NCBI RefSeq assembly: GCF_028622875.1
Contig: NZ_CP117709.1
Span: 5,025,001 to 5,089,000, forward strand
Direction of reading: 5' to 3'
Origin: Streptomyces sp. MMBL 11-1
GTDB lineage: Bacteria > Actinomycetota > Actinomycetes > Streptomycetales > Streptomycetaceae
Length of the DNA: 64,000 nt
Made by a program: the position numbers and the translations under genes. Below the pieces are notes generated by a model, which saw only the letters and a program-made list of their open reading frames with translations, was not told the origin of the DNA and did not search any database. The first letter of the stretch is position 1, and every line of letters begins with the position of its first letter. Below are positions 1-9,062 of the stretch, piece after piece.

Positions 1-1
1 G

Positions 2-268
2 GTGGCCGACGTCCACGACCGGCAGCGGGCGCTGTGGTCGGTGACCCGGGACAACCTCGCCCGACTGCGCGAACTCACCGGCCTGCCAGACCTGTTCGGC
101 GATGAGGGCGCCAGCCTTCCGGATCCGTCCGGCGATCCGGGCCCCGGTCTTGCGGGCCCGTCCGGGAGCCGGGGCGCGGGCTCGGGGAGCCGGGACGCGG
201 GCCCTGTGTTCCCCGCGCCCCGGCCCGCCGCAGAGGACCACGTCACCCGCCCCCGGGACCGCGCGTGA
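2..268 (+). CDS. C-terminal fragment of an unidentified protein
   Basis: The frame is open from the left edge and ends at TGA 266-268, so only the last 88 residues of a longer protein are visible. The first part (HDRQRALWSVTRDNLARLRE) looks like a helical end of a globular domain. The rest is a low-complexity Gly/Pro/Ser tail. The next gene overlaps its stop (GTGA), so both are probably one operon in the wall-polymer locus. I do not recognise the family. Confidence 0.6.
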   Translation: MADVHDRQRALWSVTRDNLARLRELTGLPDLFGDEGASLPDPSGDPGPGLAGPSGSRGAGSGSRDAGPVFPAPRPAAEDHVTRPRDRA

Positions 269-1383
269 CGCCCGACCCCGCCCCCGCCCACCCTCTGAGG
301 ACCATGCCGACCACACCCCCAGCCCCCGCCCCGGCGCCGACGGTCCCGGAGACGCCCCGTCCCGTCCGCGAGCACCGCTACGACATCGACCTGATCCGGC
401 TGCTCTGCTCGGTCGGCGTGATCGGCCTCCACGCCGGATCGGCCTTCGTGAACTCCGTGGGCCGCACGGCGTCGCAGGGGCCCGGCACCTACTGGGCCGG
501 GCTGACCGCCGACTCCGTCGGCCGCTTCGCCGTGCCCCTCTTCTTCGCCATCGCCGGCTGGGTGGTCCTGGTCGGGGCCCCGCCGAAGGACGGTGCGCGG
601 CTGCGGCGGCGCATCGTGCGGATCGTGGTGCCCCTCGCCGTCTGGACGGCGCTCTACCTCGCCTGGGGCAGGCTGCGCGGCACCAACGACGACCCGGTGG
701 GCGACCTGGCGCTGGACTCCGTGTTCGCCTCGGTCCGCCCCGCCTACCACCTCTGGTACCTCTACGCCTACCTCCCCGTGATCATGGTCCTGGGTCTGGT
801 GGTGCTGGTCAGGTCGGGGAAGCGGCCGTGGGGTCTCGGCGCGGCGCTGCTGGTCCTGGCGTCCGCGCCGTCGCTCTTCGGCGACCTGGCCGAGGCCACC
901 GGCCGTGAACTGCCCCGCTTCGGCTGGGCGTTCGGTCCCTACCAGCTGATCTACGCGGTGCTCGGGGCGCTGTTGCTCGCCGCCCCGGCCGGTACGTTCG
1001 GCCGACGCCGGCTCCCCTGGCTGCTGCTCGCGGCGGCCGGGCTGGCCGGGGTGATCGCGTACCAGCACGAGGTGCACTACGCGATCCCGTACGCACACGT
1101 CCTGGTGGCCCTGTTCAGCTGCGGCGTCCTGATCTCCCTGCACGGCCTGCGCGTCCCGGAGCGGATGCGCCCCGCCCTGACCCGGCTGGCCGACGCGTCG
1201 TTCGGGGCCTATCTCGTGCACGTACTCGTGCTCGGCGTCCTCACCGACGCCCTCGTCCGGGCGGACCTGGGCGGCCCGGCCGCCGCCGCGCTCGTGGCCG
1301 GGATCACGGTGGCCACGACGGCCCTGTCGTTCGGCGCGGCCATGCTGTGGGGCCGCGCGGGCGCGAGCAAGGTGCTGGGCTGA
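265..1383 (+). CDS. Acyltransferase 3 family membrane protein
   Basis: About 370 residues with roughly ten hydrophobic segments. It opens with the hallmark of acyltransferase-3 (OafA/YrhL-like) enzymes: an early R/YDIDLIRLL-type helix followed by a conserved His (IGLHAG). Such enzymes O-acylate polysaccharides or glycopolymers at the membrane. GTG 265 overlaps the upstream stop; ATG 304 after TGAGGA is an alternative start that would trim 13 residues. Next to nonulosonate and glycosyltransferase genes it probably decorates the same wall polymer. The substrate is an inference. Confidence 0.8.
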   Translation: MTPDPAPAHPLRTMPTTPPAPAPAPTVPETPRPVREHRYDIDLIRLLCSVGVIGLHAGSAFVNSVGRTASQGPGTYWAGLTADSVGRFAVPLFFAIAGWVVLVGAPPKDGARLRRRIVRIVVPLAVWTALYLAWGRLRGTNDDPVGDLALDSVFASVRPAYHLWYLYAYLPVIMVLGLVVLVRSGKRPWGLGAALLVLASAPSLFGDLAEATGRELPRFGWAFGPYQLIYAVLGALLLAAPAGTFGRRRLPWLLLAAAGLAGVIAYQHEVHYAIPYAHVLVALFSCGVLISLHGLRVPERMRPALTRLADASFGAYLVHVLVLGVLTDALVRADLGGPAAAALVAGITVATTALSFGAAMLWGRAGASKVLG

Positions 1384-1519
1384 CCGTCCCGCGCGCCTGC
1401 CGCGCCCCGGGGGACGACACACCAGGAGCCCCCAGGGGCAGCACGGCAGGCGTGCGTGCCCTCGCCCCCCGGGGCAGGGCCCGCCGCGTGTGCGCCCTGC
1501 CCGCCGCCCCGGAGGCTCC

Positions 1520-2998
1520 TCAGCCCCGGCCGCTGCGCAGGGCCTTGGCCCGCCGGGCCACCCGGCGCAGGGCCGGGCTGCTCCGCAGGAACGCCAGCCG
1601 GGCCGGGACCACTCCCGGAAGCGCGAGCGAGGCCAGCCGGCGGCGCTTGAAGTAGCGCCAGGTGCGATCGTCCAGGTGCGCGGAGAGATAGCGCTCGGCG
1701 GCCGGGCGCAGATCGGGGCGGACCTTCGGCCGCATCGCGAAGGCGACGGCCGCGAGCAGACCGTCCAACTCCGCACCGGAGCACGGCGGCTGCACCGCGA
1801 TCGCCTCCGTGCCGCCCGTAGCACCGGAACTCGGCGGCTGCACCGCGACCGTCTCCGTGCCGCCCGCCGCACCGGAGCACGGTGGCTGCACCGCGACCGC
1901 CTCCGTGCCGCCCGTCGCACCGGTGCGGGGCGTCCGCGCGGCCACCGCCTCCGCGTCACCGATCCCCGGCAGCAGGGCGTCGGCGAGCGTCGCCGGTATC
2001 CGCTCGGCGTTCTCGTACGGGGTCAGCCGCTCCAGGAGCAGGCCCGTGCCGACGGCCGCCACCGGGAGGCCGTGGAACCGGGCCGCCCCGAACAGCGCGG
2101 CCGAGGTGCAGCCGACGACCAGCGCGGGCCGCAACCGGTGCAGCAGCACATCGGCCGGCACCGGCACGGGGCTGTCCAGCACGGTCAGTTCGACGTCCAG
2201 CCGGTCCGCCTCGGCGCGCAGCGCCGCCGGGTCCTCCCAGGGGGCGTACGGGTCCGGCGCGAACACCAGCCGGCGGTGGCCGAGGGCCGCCGCCCCGCGC
2301 ACCATCTCCAGCCGCAGCTCCGCCTCCTCGGCGGCCGGGATCAGCCCGGCCCCGGCGAGATCCTGGCCGAGCAGCAGCGCGGGCGCCTCGACGGCCGGCA
2401 GCTCCACGCCCGCGTCCGCCAGTTCACCGAACACCTTGGTGAACGCCTCGGCGGGAACGGCCCGCGGCTCCACCCCGTACTCGCCCAGCAGCAACGGACG
2501 CGCCCCCGGGACCAGATCCGCGTGGAGGAGCCGCCGCACCCGGACCCCGGTCAGCGGGGGGATCTTCTCCCCGGTCGGGCCGTAGCCGCCGGGCCCCTCC
2601 GCGTACACATCGACCGGGGCACCGGCGAAGACCTGGGTGAGCGCCCGGGCGGGACCGGCGTGCGGGGAGTCCACGACGAGCTCCAGCTCCTCGTCGCCGA
2701 GACCCCATGCGCGCCGGAAGTGGCGCTCCCACAACGGGGCGTCGTCACCCCGGGGCGTCCAGCCGGCCGGGTGGAAGGGGAAGATCGCGTCGTTCCACGA
2801 GAGCACCTCGTCGAACCGGGCGCGCAGCCGCTCGAAGCCGGCGGTCTCCGAGACGTCGGCGACGGTCTCCGGAGCCGGCCCCGTCCGGGACAGCAGCAGG
2901 ATCCGCCGGTCGGGCTCGGTGAAGCAGCCCGCGTCGATCGCCGCGGCGAGCAGCACCGTCGCGGCGGGCGAGGAGGCGTGGAAGATCCGGATGGTCAT
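1520..2998 (-). CDS. Polysialyltransferase-like glycosyltransferase with internal repeats
   Basis: 492 residues starting MTIRIFHASSPA at ATG 2998, which overlaps the stop of the GT2 gene upstream (ATGA). The open frame continues to 3205, but only in the shadow of that gene. The N-terminal fold, the ALVVGCTSAALFGAARFHG stretch and the His-containing FHPAGWTP stretch resemble bacterial alpha-2,8-polysialyltransferase-like GT-B enzymes, which polymerise nonulosonic acids from CMP donors. Near residues 360-410 it carries three tandem 16-residue repeats rich in GGTEAVAVQPP, probably a flexible linker, before a basic C-terminal helix region. Family assignment is moderate; the acceptor is unknown. 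Confidence 0.7.
   Translation of the reverse strand: MTIRIFHASSPAATVLLAAAIDAGCFTEPDRRILLLSRTGPAPETVADVSETAGFERLRARFDEVLSWNDAIFPFHPAGWTPRGDDAPLWERHFRRAWGLGDEELELVVDSPHAGPARALTQVFAGAPVDVYAEGPGGYGPTGEKIPPLTGVRVRRLLHADLVPGARPLLLGEYGVEPRAVPAEAFTKVFGELADAGVELPAVEAPALLLGQDLAGAGLIPAAEEAELRLEMVRGAAALGHRRLVFAPDPYAPWEDPAALRAEADRLDVELTVLDSPVPVPADVLLHRLRPALVVGCTSAALFGAARFHGLPVAAVGTGLLLERLTPYENAERIPATLADALLPGIGDAEAVAARTPRTGATGGTEAVAVQPPCSGAAGGTETVAVQPPSSGATGGTEAIAVQPPCSGAELDGLLAAVAFAMRPKVRPDLRPAAERYLSAHLDDRTWRYFKRRRLASLALPGVVPARLAFLRSSPALRRVARRAKALRSGRG
1773..1916. repeat. Three tandem 48-bp repeats inside a coding region
   Basis: Units at 1773-1820, 1821-1868 and 1869-1916 are nearly identical, followed by a partial fourth copy. 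Because 48 is a multiple of three, copy-number changes keep the reading frame of the polysialyltransferase-like gene. Each unit encodes a 16-residue Gly/Thr/Val/Pro-rich block. Confidence 0.9.
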
Positions 2999-3984
2999 GC
3001 GGCCGAGGCCCCCTTCGCGGCGACCGGACGGCGGCGCAGCCTGCGCACCCGGGTCGCCCGTGTCACGTCCATGGCGTCGAGAGCCTCGTCCAGCAGCCGC
3101 TGCGGAAGGCGTCCCAGGGCCGCCGCGCCGCGCGACTTCAGTTCGCGGGCCACGGCCGGTTCGAATGTGTCGAGGGCGCCCAAATGATGGGCGATGACCG
3201 CGCAATAGGTGCGTACGGCCTTCGGCAGCAAAGCGTCCGCGTCACGGTCGGCGGCCGTCTCGGCGATCACCTGGTCGAAAGCGCGCAGGAAATCGAGCTG
3301 ACGCACATCGCGGATCTGCGTCAGCGACGTGGCCACCCCGCGCCGGTAGAAATGGCTGAGCATGCCCAGGACGGCGAACGACCGCGCCTCCCGGTGCAGC
3401 CGCCAGATCCACGGCCGGTCCTCGGCCGTGCGCAGCCCGTCGGTGAAGTGGAGCAGCCCCCGGTCCAGCAGCCGCCGGTGATAGAGGCCCGCCCAGGCGA
3501 ACGCGTAGTCCACGGAGGTGGTGCGGTGGGCGGGCAGGATCGCGGCCCGGGGGTCGCTCACCACCCCGTGCGGCCCGTGCGGCACCCGGCGTACGGTCCG
3601 CGAGCTGCCGCTCGCCCGGACGTGGTCGGTCCGCACGAAGTCGCAACCCAGCGCCTCGGTCCGGGCCACCAGCCGTTCGTAATGCCCGGGGGCCAGCCAG
3701 TCGTCGCCGTCCAGGAAAGCGATGTACTCCCCGCGGGCGGCCTCCAGACCGGTGTTGCGCGCGGTCGCCAGACCGCCGTTCACCTCGTGCCGCAGCAGCA
3801 CGGCCCCCGGGATCTCGTCCGCGGCCCGGCGCAGCAGCCGGGGGGTCTCATCGGTCGAACAGTCGTCGACGAGAAGGAACTCGAAATCCTCGCGGGCGTT
3901 GGCCCGCAGACTTCTGAGGGTGTCGGGCGCGTAGGCCTGCACGTTGAAGAACGGCACGATGACGGAGAGCTTAACCACGCGCAT
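2995..3984 (-). CDS. Family 2 glycosyltransferase
   Basis: About 329 residues. The N-terminal GT-A fold is clear: LSVIVPFFN at the start, the VDDCSTDET loop, and FLDGDDW with the metal-binding DxD. The later ED motif (TAEDRPWIWRL) fits the catalytic region. ATG 3984 is preceded by an in-frame GTG at 3987, so the exact start is uncertain. It overlaps the polysialyltransferase-like gene by ATGA, so the two are co-transcribed. The role is sugar transfer onto a cell-surface polymer from a nucleotide-sugar donor; the exact sugar cannot be read from sequence. Confidence 0.85.
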   Translation of the reverse strand: MRVVKLSVIVPFFNVQAYAPDTLRSLRANAREDFEFLLVDDCSTDETPRLLRRAADEIPGAVLLRHEVNGGLATARNTGLEAARGEYIAFLDGDDWLAPGHYERLVARTEALGCDFVRTDHVRASGSSRTVRRVPHGPHGVVSDPRAAILPAHRTTSVDYAFAWAGLYHRRLLDRGLLHFTDGLRTAEDRPWIWRLHREARSFAVLGMLSHFYRRGVATSLTQIRDVRQLDFLRAFDQVIAETAADRDADALLPKAVRTYCAVIAHHLGALDTFEPAVARELKSRGAAALGRLPQRLLDEALDAMDVTRATRVRRLRRRPVAAKGASAA

Positions 3985-3987
3985 CAC

Positions 3988-4186
3988 GTTAGGAGCGGCT
4001 GTGGCTCTTTCCTTTTCCGCAATGCGCCCAGCAGGTGAACAACACCCGTCACCAAGGTGAATCGCCTTTTCCGGGGCCGGAATTGAGGGTGCGTTCGGGC
4101 CCGGCCCCCAAGCGTCGGCTCGCTGTTAACCATCTGTTGCCATCACGTTGGGCCGCGCATCGGAATGCCTTCCTAACTTCTAGGAC
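3988..4186. promoter_or_regulatory. Divergent intergenic region of the wall-polymer locus
   Basis: About 200 bp separate the leftward glycosyltransferase pair from the rightward nonulosonate genes, so it must hold promoters for both. It is locally less GC-rich (CGCTGTTAACCATCTGTTGC near 4119). CATCACGTT occurs twice in the same orientation (3982-3990 and 4140-4148). No convincing -35/-10 pair could be assigned. Confidence 0.4.
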
Positions 4187-5572
4187 GTGCCCCCACGTAC
4201 CAGCAATGAGGCCGAACCGGCCGAAACCCCCGCCGCGCTCCGACCGGCGCTGCGGGTCGCCGTCCTCGCCGACTCCGACACCCGGTGGAAATGGGGCGCG
4301 CTCACCGCGCGCCGCCTGACCGCCGGGGCGGCGGACGGCCCGGACGCGCGGCCCGTCGAGGTCAGCGGGCTGCTGCTGCGCGGCCGGGCCACCCCGACGC
4401 CCCGCCAGCTCGCGGAGGTCGGCGAGGTCGGGATCGACGCCGGCCGGGTCCGCGAGGTCACCGCCGTCGAGTTCCTGCACACCGTGCGCGACGAGGGGTA
4501 CGACCTCGTCGTCCTCGCCCTCGTCGGCGGCGGCGTCCAGGCCATGCTGCACGGCCTCGCCGCCCTCGGCCTGCCGCGTCGGCCCGTCATCGTCACCGGA
4601 TACGTGGGCGTCGTCTACGAGAAGCTCGCCGACGGGCTCCTCCTCCGCCACGGCGCGGACGTCGTCCTCGCCAACTCGGCCCACGACGCGGAGCGTTTCC
4701 GCGCGGTTTACGAGGGAGTGGGCGCCGACGCCTCCGCCGTCACGGAGGCCGCCCTCCCCTTCCTCGGCGGAGACCCCTACCGCCCCGAAGAGGGCCGCGA
4801 CACGGTGGTGTTCGCCGCCCAGCCCTCCGTGCCGGCCTCGCGCGCCGACCGCACGTACCTGCTCCGCAGGCTCGTCGAGCACGCCCGGCTGCACCCGCGC
4901 CGCGAGGTGCTGCTCAAGCTGCGCTCCAAGCCCGGTGAGCACACCACGCACATCGAGGAGCTGCCCTACCAGAAGCTCGCGCAGCGGCTGCCCGGCGGTC
5001 TGCCGCCCAACTTCCGCCTGGTGTACGGGCACATGGGCGAAGTCCTGGACCGCACCGACCTCCTGGTCACGGTCTCCTCGACGGCCGCGCTGGAGTCCCT
5101 GCACCGCCGCATCCCGACCGCGGTCCTCACCGACCTCGGCGTCCGCGAGACGCTCGGCAACCACCACTTCGTCGGCTCCGGGCTCCTCACCTCCTGGGAC
5201 CGGCTCGACGGCGGTATCCGGCCCCGGCCCGACGGGGCGTGGCTGGCCGGCCAGGGCGTCGCCGCCGACGGCTCGTACGGCACCGCCTACGACACGGCCC
5301 GCGCCAAGGTCACCGCCCTCCTCGACGACGGCCGGCTCCCACCCCTGGCCCCCTACTACACACCGGCCACCGCCCCCGGCTACCTCCCCGGCATCCTCGC
5401 CCGCCACCACCTGGCCCCCGACGGCACGCCCCTGCCCGGCGCGGCCGCACCGCAGGAACCCGGCCGGGTCCGGGGCGCGGTGCGCGAAACCGTCCGCAAC
5501 GCGGCCCGGGGCGCCTACCGCCAGGGCGTCCAGCGCGTCGCCCCCGTGATCCGCCGGATGGGGGAGCTGTGA
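4187..5572 (+). CDS. DUF6716-type putative glycosyltransferase
   Basis: 461 residues from GTG 4187, preceded closely by TAGGA. After a short variable N-terminus, the segment VAVLADSDTRWKWGALTARR starts a Rossmann-like domain. The C-terminal half has TVSSTAALESLHRRIPTA and ETLGNHHFVGSG, patterns of GT-B enzymes that bind nucleotide sugars. From memory this family is annotated as DUF6716 putative glycosyltransferase and travels with CMP-sialate synthetase genes. The stop overlaps the GTG of the next frame (GTGA), supporting an operon. The function is inferred mainly from context. Confidence 0.6.
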   Translation: MPPRTSNEAEPAETPAALRPALRVAVLADSDTRWKWGALTARRLTAGAADGPDARPVEVSGLLLRGRATPTPRQLAEVGEVGIDAGRVREVTAVEFLHTVRDEGYDLVVLALVGGGVQAMLHGLAALGLPRRPVIVTGYVGVVYEKLADGLLLRHGADVVLANSAHDAERFRAVYEGVGADASAVTEAALPFLGGDPYRPEEGRDTVVFAAQPSVPASRADRTYLLRRLVEHARLHPRREVLLKLRSKPGEHTTHIEELPYQKLAQRLPGGLPPNFRLVYGHMGEVLDRTDLLVTVSSTAALESLHRRIPTAVLTDLGVRETLGNHHFVGSGLLTSWDRLDGGIRPRPDGAWLAGQGVAADGSYGTAYDTARAKVTALLDDGRLPPLAPYYTPATAPGYLPGILARHHLAPDGTPLPGAAAPQEPGRVRGAVRETVRNAARGAYRQGVQRVAPVIRRMGEL

Positions 5573-5628
5573 CCACCTCCGCAGGAACCCCCGGGGCCTG
5601 GGGGCCCACGACTCCAGGAGCAGCCACC

Positions 5629-6894
5629 ATGACCCCAGGGACAACGATGCAACCGCCCCCGACCCCGACCGTCCTCGCCGTGATCCCCGCCCGCGGCGGA
5701 TCCAAGGGCGTTCCCGCCAAGAACCTCGCCGAGGTCGGCGGCATCCCCCTGGTCGCCCGCGCCGTCCGCGCCGCGCTCGCCGCACCCGAGGTCACCGACG
5801 TCGCCGTCACCACCGACGACGGGGCGATCGCCGAGGCCGCCCGGACCGCCGCCGCCGACCTCCGGGCCGCCCACCGGCTGCACGTCGTCGAGCGCCCCGC
5901 CGCCATCGCGGGCGACACCGCGACCAGCGAAGCGGCCGTGCTGCACGCCATGGACGTCTACGAGGCCGAGCGGGCCCGGAGCGTCGACGTGGTCCTCCTC
6001 GTCCAGTGCACCAGCCCGTTCGTCTCCCGCGAGGACATCGACGGCGTCGCCCGGGCGGTGGCCCAGGAGGGCGCGGACACGGCCGTCACGGTCGCCCCGT
6101 TCCACGGCTTCGTCTGGCGCGACGGGCACGCGGTCGAGGAGGGAACGTACGGCGTCAACCACGACAAGTCCGTACGCCCCCGCCGCCAGGACCGCCCCCA
6201 GGACCACCTGGAGACCGGCGCCGCCTACGCGATGGACGCGGCGGGCTTCCGTACCCACCGCCACCGCTTCTTCGGCCACACCGCCCTCGTGCCCACAGAC
6301 CCGGCGCGGGTGCTGGAGATCGACGACCCGCACGACCTGGCCCGCGCCCGCGCGCTCGCCCCGCTCCTGGACCCCTCCCCGCTGCCCTCCCTCGCGGACG
6401 TGGACGCGGTCGTCCTGGACTTCGACGGCACCCAGACCGACGACCGGGTCATGATCGACTCCGAGGGCCGCGAGACGGTCGCCGTGCACCGGGGCGACGG
6501 CCTGGGCATCGCCGCGCTGCGCAAGGCGGGAGTCCCCCTCCTGATCCTCTCCACCGAGCAGAACCCGGTCGTCGCGGCCAGGGCCCGCAAGCTCCAGATC
6601 CCGGTCCTGCACGGCATCGACCGCAAGGACGAGGCGCTGAAGCGGTGGTGCGACGAGCAGTCCATCGCCCCCGACCGGGTCCTCTACGTCGGCAACGACG
6701 TCAACGACCTGCCCTGCTTCTCCCTCGCCGGCTGGCCCGTCGCCGTCGCGAGCGCCCACGACTCGGTACGCGCCGCGGCGCGCGCCGTCACGACCACCCC
6801 CGGGGGCTACGGAGCCATCCGCGAGATCGCGGCCTGGCTGCTGGGCCCCACCCTCACCACCACTCCCTCTGTCCCCACAGTCCCCACCACATAA
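5629..6894 (+). CDS. neuA: CMP-nonulosonate (Kdn/sialate) synthetase fused to HAD phosphatase
   Basis: The N-terminal domain is a CMP-sialate/CMP-Kdn cytidylyltransferase: VIPARGGSKGVPAKNL binds CTP, and VVLLVQCTSPF and the LETGAAYAMD region match the family. From about residue 260 a HAD phosphatase follows, with VVLDFDGTQTDD (nucleophile Asp), LILSTE and YVGNDVNDLPCF. Such fusions couple nonulosonate 9-phosphate dephosphorylation with CMP activation. ATG 5629 has AGGAG eight bases upstream; the GTG at 5569 overlapping the previous stop is an alternative adding 20 residues. It lies directly before neuB. Confidence 0.85.
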   Translation: MTPGTTMQPPPTPTVLAVIPARGGSKGVPAKNLAEVGGIPLVARAVRAALAAPEVTDVAVTTDDGAIAEAARTAAADLRAAHRLHVVERPAAIAGDTATSEAAVLHAMDVYEAERARSVDVVLLVQCTSPFVSREDIDGVARAVAQEGADTAVTVAPFHGFVWRDGHAVEEGTYGVNHDKSVRPRRQDRPQDHLETGAAYAMDAAGFRTHRHRFFGHTALVPTDPARVLEIDDPHDLARARALAPLLDPSPLPSLADVDAVVLDFDGTQTDDRVMIDSEGRETVAVHRGDGLGIAALRKAGVPLLILSTEQNPVVAARARKLQIPVLHGIDRKDEALKRWCDEQSIAPDRVLYVGNDVNDLPCFSLAGWPVAVASAHDSVRAAARAVTTTPGGYGAIREIAAWLLGPTLTTTPSVPTVPTT

Positions 6895-6906
6895 GGAAGC
6901 ACCACC

Positions 6907-7839
6907 ATGAGCACCTCCCGCCTGCGCACCTTCGGCACCCGCACCGCCGGCCCCGGCAACCCCGTCTACATCACGGGCGAGATCGGCATCAACCACAACG
7001 GCGACCTCGACAACGCCATCGCGCTGATCGACGCGGCCGCCGAAGCCGGCTGCGACGCCGTGAAGTTCCAGAAGCGCACCCCGGAGATCTGCACCCCGCG
7101 CGACCAGTGGGACATCGAGCGCGACACCCCCTGGGGCCGGATGACGTACATCGACTACCGCCACCGCGTCGAGTTCGGCGAGGCCGAGTACACCGCCATC
7201 GCCGAGCACTGCGCCAAGCGCGGCATCGACTGGTTCGCCTCCCCGTGGGACACCGAGGCCGTCGCCTTCCTGGAGAAGTTCGACGTCCCCGCCCACAAGG
7301 TGGCCTCCGCCTCCCTCACCGACGACGAGCTGCTGCGCGCCCTGCGCGCCACCGGCCGCACGGTGATCCTCTCCACCGGCATGTCGACCCCGAAGCAGAT
7401 CCGCCACGCGGTCGAGGTCCTCGGCTCGGACAACATCCTGCTCTGCCACGCCACTTCGACGTACCCGGCGAAGGCCGAGGAGCTGAACCTCCGGGTCATC
7501 AACACCCTCCAGCAGGAGTACCCGAACGTCCCGATCGGCTACTCCGGCCACGAGACCGGCCTGCAGACCACCCTCGCGGCCGTCGCGCTCGGCGCCACGT
7601 TCGTCGAGCGCCACATCACCCTGGACCGCGCGATGTGGGGCTCCGACCAGGCCGCCTCCGTCGAGCCGCAGGGCCTGACCCGTCTGGTCCGCGACATCCG
7701 CACCATCGAGCAGTCGCTCGGCGACGGCGTCAAGAAGGTGTACGAGTCCGAGCTCGGCCCGATGAAGAAGCTCCGCCGCGTCGCGGGCGTCGTCGCCGAG
7801 ACCGAGAACGCGCCGGCCCCCGAGCCGGTCGCGGTCTGA
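6907..7839 (+). CDS. neuB: NeuB-family nonulosonate synthase
   Basis: 310 residues. It condenses phosphoenolpyruvate with a hexose or its phosphate to make a sialic-acid-like nine-carbon acid. Visible family motifs are YITGEIGINHNGD, VKFQKRTP, FASPWD, the HKVASASL segment, ILSTGMS, CHATSTYP and IGYSGHETG. The C-terminal antifreeze-like (SAF) domain of typical sialate synthases is missing, so this is the short form, as expected for Kdn synthases in streptomycetes. The start ATG is preceded by AAGGAAG. It sits between the cytidylyltransferase and a polysialyltransferase-like gene. Confidence 0.9.
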   Translation: MSTSRLRTFGTRTAGPGNPVYITGEIGINHNGDLDNAIALIDAAAEAGCDAVKFQKRTPEICTPRDQWDIERDTPWGRMTYIDYRHRVEFGEAEYTAIAEHCAKRGIDWFASPWDTEAVAFLEKFDVPAHKVASASLTDDELLRALRATGRTVILSTGMSTPKQIRHAVEVLGSDNILLCHATSTYPAKAEELNLRVINTLQQEYPNVPIGYSGHETGLQTTLAAVALGATFVERHITLDRAMWGSDQAASVEPQGLTRLVRDIRTIEQSLGDGVKKVYESELGPMKKLRRVAGVVAETENAPAPEPVAV

Positions 7840-7849
7840 GCGCCGACCG

Positions 7850-8881
7850 GTGAACCTCGCCTTCGTCGAGAGCCCGGTCCAGCTCCTGAACGTCCTGGAG
7901 TGGGTTCACACCCAGGGGGGAGACGATCCGGCCGCCACCACGGTCGTCGTCCTCCCCCCGGTCGACCCGATGTCGCGCGGTCAGCTGCGCCGGATGGCGG
8001 AGCTGGCCCGCGACGAGGGCATCACGGTCCGCTGGCAGGAGGCGCGCGGCGAGTCCGGCGCCCCCCTGAAGGCCCTGCGCGCCCTGGCCGGCCTGGTCCG
8101 GCGCGCGGACCACATAGTGATCGGCGACCCCTTCTCCCGCTATGTGCAGCTCCTGCTGACCCTGGTCCGCGCCGACCGCCTCACGGTGGTCGACGACGGC
8201 ACGGCCACCATGGAGTTCGTCGCCCAGCTGGCCCGGGGCGAACGCCTCACCCGCTGGCACCGCCGGGGCCGTACGGGACCGCGCGAACTGGTCCTGGCCC
8301 CGGTCACGGCGACGGCCCGCCGCCGCTTCACCCCGACGGCGGACCACACGGTCGAGGTGTTCACCGCGATGCCGGTCGAGGCTCCGCCCGGCATCGCGGT
8401 CACCCCGAACACCTTCGCCTGGACCCGCGCCCGCTTCGGCCCGCCCAGCATCGGCAAGGGCGCGGACCTGGTCGGCACCTCCCTGGTCGAGACGGGCGTC
8501 GTCGACCCCGTCCCGTACCAGGAGGCGGTCACGACCCTGGCCCGCACCCACGGCGCCACCCGCTACTTCGCCCACCGACGCGAGTCCGCCGAGAAGCTCC
8601 GCGCCCTGGAAGCCGCCACCGGCCTGGAGATCGTCCGCCCGGACCTCCCGCTCGAACTCATCGCCCGCCGCGGCCCCATCGGCCGCACGATCGTCAGCTT
8701 CCCCTCCACGGTCGTCCACACCCTCCCGCTGGCCCTGGCCGGCACGGGCGTGAACGTCGCGGTCTGCGACATCGACCCGCAATGGCTCCGCACCACGGCC
8801 TCGCCCCGCGCCCAGGGCTTCCTGAGCGGGGTCACGGAGACGGCGCGGGGGGTGCAGCGGCTTTCGTCGGTGGCGACGTGA
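7850..8881 (+). CDS. Polysialyltransferase-like glycosyltransferase
   Basis: 343 residues from GTG 7850, eleven bases after the neuB stop. The start MNLAFVESPVQLLNVLEW, then LTVVDDGTATMEFVA, the FAHRRES segment and SFPSTVVHTLPLAL near the C-terminus, follow the bacterial polysialyltransferase layout (GT-B, CMP-nonulosonate donor). With two such enzymes in the cluster, one may initiate and one extend the polymer. That division is inference. The gene ends just before an inverted-repeat element. Confidence 0.65.
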   Translation: MNLAFVESPVQLLNVLEWVHTQGGDDPAATTVVVLPPVDPMSRGQLRRMAELARDEGITVRWQEARGESGAPLKALRALAGLVRRADHIVIGDPFSRYVQLLLTLVRADRLTVVDDGTATMEFVAQLARGERLTRWHRRGRTGPRELVLAPVTATARRRFTPTADHTVEVFTAMPVEAPPGIAVTPNTFAWTRARFGPPSIGKGADLVGTSLVETGVVDPVPYQEAVTTLARTHGATRYFAHRRESAEKLRALEAATGLEIVRPDLPLELIARRGPIGRTIVSFPSTVVHTLPLALAGTGVNVAVCDIDPQWLRTTASPRAQGFLSGVTETARGVQRLSSVAT

Positions 8882-8885
8882 GGGC

Positions 8886-9062
8886 TAGGCCCTGTCGTCG
8901 AACTCCCGTCTGCCCCGCGGCGCCGTGCACGCACTCTCGCCGCACCGGGCACCCGCCCGAGTACGTCCAGTACGAGGACGTGCGCCCGGCGCGCCGAGAG
9001 CACGCACCTGACCCCGCAGGGCCGCCCTCCGGGCGACGACGGGAGTTCGACGACAGGACCTA
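8886..9062. repeat. Long inverted-repeat element, copy 1
   Basis: The 25-base arms 8886-8910 and 9038-9062 match at 24 of 25 positions (TAGGCCCTGTCGTCGAACTC start). They flank a GC-rich centre of about 127 bases. The element fills the whole gap between convergent genes, and its right end supplies the TAG stop of the leftward gene at 9060-9062. A second copy lies at 25365-25472. It probably acts as a bidirectional terminator or a MITE-like interspersed element. Confidence 0.85.

Noticed and set aside
2999..3205. N-terminal extension of the polysialyltransferase-like protein
   Set aside because: The extension is encoded entirely inside the GT2 gene in another frame and is Arg/Gly-rich. ATG 2998, coupled to the GT2 stop, is the sensible start.
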